From UBA1381 sp964399965 (GTDB lineage Bacteria; Bacillota; Clostridia; UBA1381): a stretch of 16,814 bases of DNA. Each line of letters opens with the position of its first letter. Within the stretch, counting starts at the first letter, position 1. Under the pieces are notes generated by a model. That model did not search any database and was not told the DNA's origin. It worked only from the letters and a program-made list of their open reading frames with translations. The stretch spans positions 1-16,814 of the forward strand of contig CAYNRX010000043.1 of the NCBI GenBank assembly GCA_964399965.1, written 5' to 3'. Below are positions 13,732-16,814 of this stretch, piece by piece. The position numbers and the translations under genes are program-made.

Positions 13732-14655
13732 TTACTTTATCATGCTGGCAACTTCGTCTGCGAAGTTTTCTTCTTTCTTCTCCAGACCCTCGCCCGTCTC
13801 ATAGCGGACAAAGCTCTTTACCGCCAGGCTGATGTTGTTGTCCTTGGCGACCTTTTTGATGTATGCGCCCACGGATTCCTTATTCTCAGCCTTTACATAT
13901 TCCTGCTCCAGTAAGCAAACTTCCTTAAGCTCCTTAGCAAGACGGCCTGTTATCATCTTCTCAATGATATTCGCCGGCTTATTGGCATTCTTAGGATCAT
14001 TCTGCGCCTGTGCCATCAGTATCTCCTTCTCATGCTCCTTGTAATCCTCTGGAACATCGTCTGTTGATACATACTTGGGGTTAAGAGCCGCTACCTGCAT
14101 GGCTACGTTTTTTAAAGCCTCCTTAACAGCATCGCTGTCTGCACTGTCGGTATCCGCCTCTACCAGGACGCCGATCTTACCGGCAGCGTGTATATATTCA
14201 ACAACCGCGCCTGATGTCTCAATGCGCGCGAAACGTCTGATATTCATGTTTTCGCCTATCTTGGCGATCTTTGCTGTGAGCTCTTCGCCTACCGTATTCT
14301 CGCCGCCGGCTATCTTCATCGCCTTTAAGGCTTCAACGTCAGCCGGAGCACCATCGGCAACAGTCTTGGCAACAGCGCCTACGAAATCCTGAAATTCGGT
14401 ATTTTTAGCCACGAAGTCGGTCTCCGAATTTACTTCTACCAAAACGCCTACCTTACCGTCTACATACGCCTTTACGATACCCTCGGCAGCTATTCTGCCC
14501 GCCTTCTTAGCGGCCGTTGCCAGGCCTTTTTCTCTCAAGTATTCAACAGCCTTGTCCTTATCGCCGTCAGTCTCTGTAAGCGCCTTCTTGCAGTCCATCA
14601 TGCCGCAGCCGGTCATTTCTCTTAATTCTTTTACATCTTTAGCTGTAAATGCCAT
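13732..14655 (-). CDS. tsf: Translation elongation factor Ts
   Basis: EF-Ts is the nucleotide exchange factor of EF-Tu. The protein has 307 residues. The N-terminal UBA-like domain is MAFTAKDVKELREMTGCGMMDCKKALTE with the family's GxGMMDCKKAL signature. The EF-Tu contact motif is VNSETDFVAKN (about 75-85). The two core domains include IHAAGKIGVLVEADTDS and the dimerisation region containing EQEYVKAENKESVGAYIKK. The ATG at 14655 has GGAGGAAAC upstream. It follows rpsB after a 90-base gap with its own hairpin-terminator, the classic rpsB-tsf pair. Confidence 0.98.
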   Translation of the reverse strand: MAFTAKDVKELREMTGCGMMDCKKALTETDGDKDKAVEYLREKGLATAAKKAGRIAAEGIVKAYVDGKVGVLVEVNSETDFVAKNTEFQDFVGAVAKTVADGAPADVEALKAMKIAGGENTVGEELTAKIAKIGENMNIRRFARIETSGAVVEYIHAAGKIGVLVEADTDSADSDAVKEALKNVAMQVAALNPKYVSTDDVPEDYKEHEKEILMAQAQNDPKNANKPANIIEKMITGRLAKELKEVCLLEQEYVKAENKESVGAYIKKVAKDNNISLAVKSFVRYETGEGLEKKEENFADEVASMIK

Positions 14656-14691
14656 TGTGTGTTTCCTCCCAATATTTTTTCGTTTTCCAAA

Positions 14692-14735
14692 AATAAAGGC
14701 AGTCTACAGTCTCTGCACAAGACCTAAAGACTGCC
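14692..14735 (-). terminator. Attenuator-like hairpin between rpsB and tsf
   Basis: On the minus strand GGCAGTCT pairs with AGACTGCC (8 bp, 22-base loop) followed by TTTATTTTT. It starts about 11 bases after the rpsB stop. It resembles a weak intrinsic terminator that would set S2 above EF-Ts output. Confidence 0.7.
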
Positions 14736-14745
14736 AAAATATGTC

Positions 14746-15477
14746 TTATTCAGCGTCAGCAGCTTCCTCTTCGGTTTCAGCAGCGGCATCCTCGCCCTGC
14801 TTACCCTCAAGTATCGCGTTAGAAACAGTCGAAGCTATGAGCTTAACGGCTCTTATAGCATCATCGTTTCCGGGGATAACGTAATCTACCTCGTCCGGAT
14901 CGCAGTTTGTATCAACGATAGCAACTACGGGGATACCGAGCTTCTTCGCCTCGGCGATAGCTATCTTTTCTTTTCTCGGGTCTACAACGAACATCGCCGA
15001 CGGAAGACGCTTCATGGTCTTGATCCCGCCGAGATATTTCTCGAGCTTATCCCTCTGAGCCTTGAGCTTTATTACCTCTTTCTTCGGCAACAGCTCAAAC
15101 GTGCCCTCTTCTTCCATCTTATTGATCTGCTCAAGACGCTCTATTCTCTTCTGGATAGTCTTGAAGTTTGTCAGCATACCGCCCAGCCATCTGGCATTTA
15201 CATAGTACATGCCTACTCTTTCGGCCTCTTCCTTAATGGATTCCTGTGCCTGCTTCTTCGTTCCTACGAACAGCACCTCGCCGCCCTCGGCAGCCAGATC
15301 CCTGATGAAATAATAAGCCTCTTCGATCTTCTTAACAGTCTTCTGCAGGTCTATGATATAGATACCGTTTCTTTCTGTGAAAATGTACTCTGCCATTTTC
15401 GGGTTCCATCTTCTTGTCTGATGACCAAAGTGAACGCCTGCTTCAAGAAGCTGCTTCATTGAAATTACATTTGCCAT
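14746..15477 (-). CDS. rpsB: 30S ribosomal protein S2
   Basis: S2 is a structural protein of the small ribosomal subunit. The protein has 243 residues. Family marks are MKQLLEAGVHFGHQTRRWNPKMAEYIFTERNGIYIIDLQKT, FVGTKKQAQESI, YVNARWLGGMLTNF, and LPSAMFVVDPRKEKIAIAEAKKLGIPVVAIVDTNCDPDEVDYVIPGNDDAIRA. The C-terminus is a short acidic tail (AAAETEEEAADAE). The ATG at 15477 follows AGGAGG at a good distance. It is the first gene of the housekeeping superoperon. Confidence 0.99.
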   Translation of the reverse strand: MANVISMKQLLEAGVHFGHQTRRWNPKMAEYIFTERNGIYIIDLQKTVKKIEEAYYFIRDLAAEGGEVLFVGTKKQAQESIKEEAERVGMYYVNARWLGGMLTNFKTIQKRIERLEQINKMEEEGTFELLPKKEVIKLKAQRDKLEKYLGGIKTMKRLPSAMFVVDPRKEKIAIAEAKKLGIPVVAIVDTNCDPDEVDYVIPGNDDAIRAVKLIASTVSNAILEGKQGEDAAAETEEEAADAE

Positions 15478-15583
15478 TTTTTGTTCCTCCTGTTTTTAAT
15501 TTCCTCCATCTTCCTCATCCCGGCGAAAGACCCCGGCACAGGGCAACTTTTCCTCGGTCGGAAAATGTGTGTATTTCTCATAC
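15478..15583 (-). promoter_or_regulatory. rpsB 5' leader
   Basis: About 105 bases lie between the predicted start and the rpsB ATG. The leader contains a GC-rich hairpin (CCGG/CCGG at 15520-15536) within a block CCGACCGAGG ... CCCTGTGCCGGGG and then purine-rich stretches. Ribosomal protein operons are commonly feedback-controlled through such leaders, and an S2-binding leader is plausible, but I cannot match it to a known leader family. Confidence 0.4.
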
Positions 15584-15589
15584 CATGCT

Positions 15590-15618
15590 AGTATACCACA
15601 GTTTTTCATAAAATGCAA
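15590..15618 (-). promoter_or_regulatory. Sigma-A promoter of the rpsB superoperon
   Basis: On the minus strand TTGCAT (15613-15618), a 17-base spacer and TATACT (15590-15595) are seen, with an A/T-rich stretch upstream. It lies between the lipoprotein terminator and rpsB and is the only clear promoter for the genes down to ispG and the M24 peptidase gene. Confidence 0.85.
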
Positions 15619-15654
15619 GGGGTTTTTAATAAAAAACTCAATTTTTTAATAGCT

Positions 15655-15707
15655 AAAAAAATACCGTCCGTATGCTCTTTCTTGTATCCCCGGCATACAG
15701 ACGGTAT
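15655..15707 (-). terminator. Terminator of the lipoprotein gene
   Basis: On the minus strand a 15-bp stem (ATACCGTCTGTATGC with GCATACGGACGGTAT, one G-U pair) is followed by a run of T's. It lies about 35 bases after the lipoprotein stop and insulates it from the rpsB promoter. Confidence 0.9.
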
Positions 15708-15741
15708 CTTCATGATCTCCACTTTTATCCCTTACATATTC

Positions 15742-16515
15742 TCAGCCTGCTTTAAAATTAAATACCTTCTGCGCGCTTACTCCGCTGGAACCGTGGATAT
15801 CGGTAACATAAACCGTCACCGGCGATACGGTATTCTTTATACTATATGCAACCTGGAAAGTATTGGTAGCTCCCGGAGGCACCTGCGTCAGCGTCCCCAT
15901 CGAATTGTACGTCTCATCGGCTATCACCGCTGTCCGGCACTCCACGCCGTCTTGAAAAACATTAGCCAATATCGAAGATGCAAACGATGTGCTATACATA
16001 CTGTTGTTTGTAAATTCATATGTAACCATCAGAGCCGGCGAGCCGTTATAATCGTTCACCACAGACGCTGTACTGATCTTCACCAGATAATCATTCACCA
16101 CAGCGGAGCTTTTGTCTCCATTCCCTTCCTCCGCCTCGGCAACACCGATGTTGACTGTAAAAAGACCTCCCGATGGGGCTGCGGTAGGCTGAGACGCCGG
16201 CGTATTTAGCGTATTCTCAGCCTGAGGAGCAGAATAGACAGCGCCCATCCCTGCCGCCATATCATTCGAAGGCGTCTGCGTGGAAAGTCCTGTCGTCGGC
16301 ACAGCCGTAGGCGCGGCCGTGACGTTCGGTACAGCCGTGGCAGCCTGCTCCGTCGCGGCCGCTGTTTGCGTAGGTACGACAACGGTTTCCTCAGCGGGCG
16401 CAGCTGTCGCTGCCGTTTCCGGAGTGGTGATGACCGCGTTAATATTTATCGTACACGAAGCACACAAAAGCACAGCTGAGATGACAACAGCGAACGTTAA
16501 AATCACGCGTTTCAT
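15742..16515 (-). CDS. Predicted secreted lipoprotein with DUF5067-like domain
   Basis: This 257-residue protein has a signal peptide (MKRVILTFAVVISAVLLCASC). The likely lipidated cysteine is C21, but the preceding residues are C-A-S rather than the usual L-A-S, and C18 is a second candidate. Residues about 28-125 are a low-complexity Thr/Ala/Pro/Gln linker (ATAAPAEETVVVPTQ, TAAPTAVPTTG), as in surface proteins that span the cell wall. The C-terminal 120 residues (DYLVKISTASVVNDYNGSPALMVTYEFTNNS onward) form a beta-rich domain resembling DUF5067, an immunoglobulin-like domain of Bacillota lipoproteins. Its function is unknown. The ATG at 16515 has a GGGAGAG SD. It is a single-gene unit with a strong promoter and terminator. 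Confidence 0.85.
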   Translation of the reverse strand: MKRVILTFAVVISAVLLCASCTININAVITTPETAATAAPAEETVVVPTQTAAATEQAATAVPNVTAAPTAVPTTGLSTQTPSNDMAAGMGAVYSAPQAENTLNTPASQPTAAPSGGLFTVNIGVAEAEEGNGDKSSAVVNDYLVKISTASVVNDYNGSPALMVTYEFTNNSMYSTSFASSILANVFQDGVECRTAVIADETYNSMGTLTQVPPGATNTFQVAYSIKNTVSPVTVYVTDIHGSSGVSAQKVFNFKAG

Positions 16516-16550
16516 GTGATCTCTCCCTTCTTTATCACTTAATATATTGT

Positions 16551-16579
16551 ATTATAACATTTTTGTTACAAAAAGTCAA
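16551..16579 (-). promoter_or_regulatory. Strong sigma-A promoter of the lipoprotein gene
   Basis: On the minus strand TTGACT (16574-16579), a 17-base spacer and TATAAT (16551-16556). The spacer holds the inverted repeat TTTTTGT-A-ACAAAAA, and upstream are two TTTTGT...AAAATA motifs, so this core promoter may carry a repressor or activator site. Confidence 0.87.
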
Positions 16580-16670
16580 CCTATTTTACAAAACAGCGAC
16601 ATTTATTTTACACAAAATTTCTTCTTCATCCCCGTTCTTTTTATGACAGAAGAGATATATTAAATTCAAC

Positions 16671-16699
16671 TTGCGTTTGATCCGGATTTGGTGTATAAT
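16671..16699 (+). promoter_or_regulatory. Divergent plus-strand promoter
   Basis: TTGCGT (16671-16676), a 17-base spacer and TATAAT (16694-16699) point to the right, away from the lipoprotein gene and into repeat copy C. It is the only plus-strand signal of this kind noticed. Its target gene, if any, lies outside the window. Confidence 0.6.
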
Positions 16700-16718
16700 T
16701 ATCTTACTATTTTATAAT

Positions 16719-16814
16719 TAAATAATTGCGAAACGCGGCAGCGTTTTACAATTATTTAATTATTCTGGGGAGCTCGAGGGTGAAACCCTCGAATTTCAAT
16801 CAATTTTTGACGAC
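16719..16814 (+). repeat. Hairpin repeat, copy C (truncated at window end)
   Basis: This begins TAAATAATTG, then a stem-loop with arms AATTGCGAAACGC and GCGTTTTACAATT around loop GGCA (two imperfect pairs), the linker TATTCTGGGGAGC, the stem TCGAGGGT-GAA-ACCCTCGA (16774-16792), and CAATTTTTGACGAC at the window end. It differs from copy B at only a few positions in the shared part. It carries five T's in the segment that in copy B forms the left arm of the long-range stem. Confidence 0.88.

Overview
The window looks like a stretch of an uncultured Clostridia (Bacillota) chromosome of intermediate G+C. The evidence is the gene order rpsB-tsf-pyrH-frr-uppS-cdsA-dxr-rseP-ispG, the pairing of efp with a CD1247-N-terminal-type zinc-ribbon protein, the use of the MEP isoprenoid route, and strong sigma-A-type promoters with SD-led starts. 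Nothing visible places it below class. Every supported gene lies on the minus strand, so transcription runs from high to low coordinates.

Right to left: (i) 16516-16814 holds the strong promoter of a lipoprotein gene, a divergent plus-strand promoter, and one copy of a dispersed hairpin repeat that runs off the window. (ii) 15742-16515 encodes a predicted secreted lipoprotein with a Thr/Ala/Pro-rich linker and a DUF5067-like domain, closed by a terminator. (iii) 7224-15618 is a housekeeping superoperon: rpsB and tsf (translation), pyrH (UMP kinase), frr (ribosome recycling), uppS and cdsA (lipid carrier and phospholipid precursors), dxr and ispG (MEP pathway), and rseP (site-2 protease). aroQ and an M24 peptidase gene are coupled to its downstream end by overlapping stop/start codons. 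(iv) 3335-5726 is a separate unit with its own promoter: efp, the CD1247-type protein and hemW. (v) 131-3317 is a TrpX/YZ-like ABC importer (COG2984/4120/1101 type): substrate-binding lipoprotein, permease and ATPase.

Functionally, the central operon joins protein synthesis, nucleotide supply and envelope lipid synthesis: dxr and ispG make isoprenoid precursors, UppS builds undecaprenyl diphosphate from them, CdsA makes CDP-diacylglycerol, and PyrH supplies UDP for both nucleic acids and sugar nucleotides. The ABC module probably imports a small molecule, perhaps an amino acid; the substrate cannot be read from sequence.

The unusual material is non-coding. A hairpin-rich repeat occurs three times (1-75 inverted, 1823-2097 direct, 16719-16814 direct). 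The middle copy is apparently complete: about 275 bp with at least seven stem-loops, including a closed multi-branch fold with a GCGAAGC mini-hairpin. It sits between the binding-protein gene and the permease gene. The first two copies face each other across the permease-ATPase pair. Both window ends fall inside this repeat, which suggests a contig broken at a high-copy element. This repeat is the best candidate for something undescribed; the coding genes are mostly conventional.
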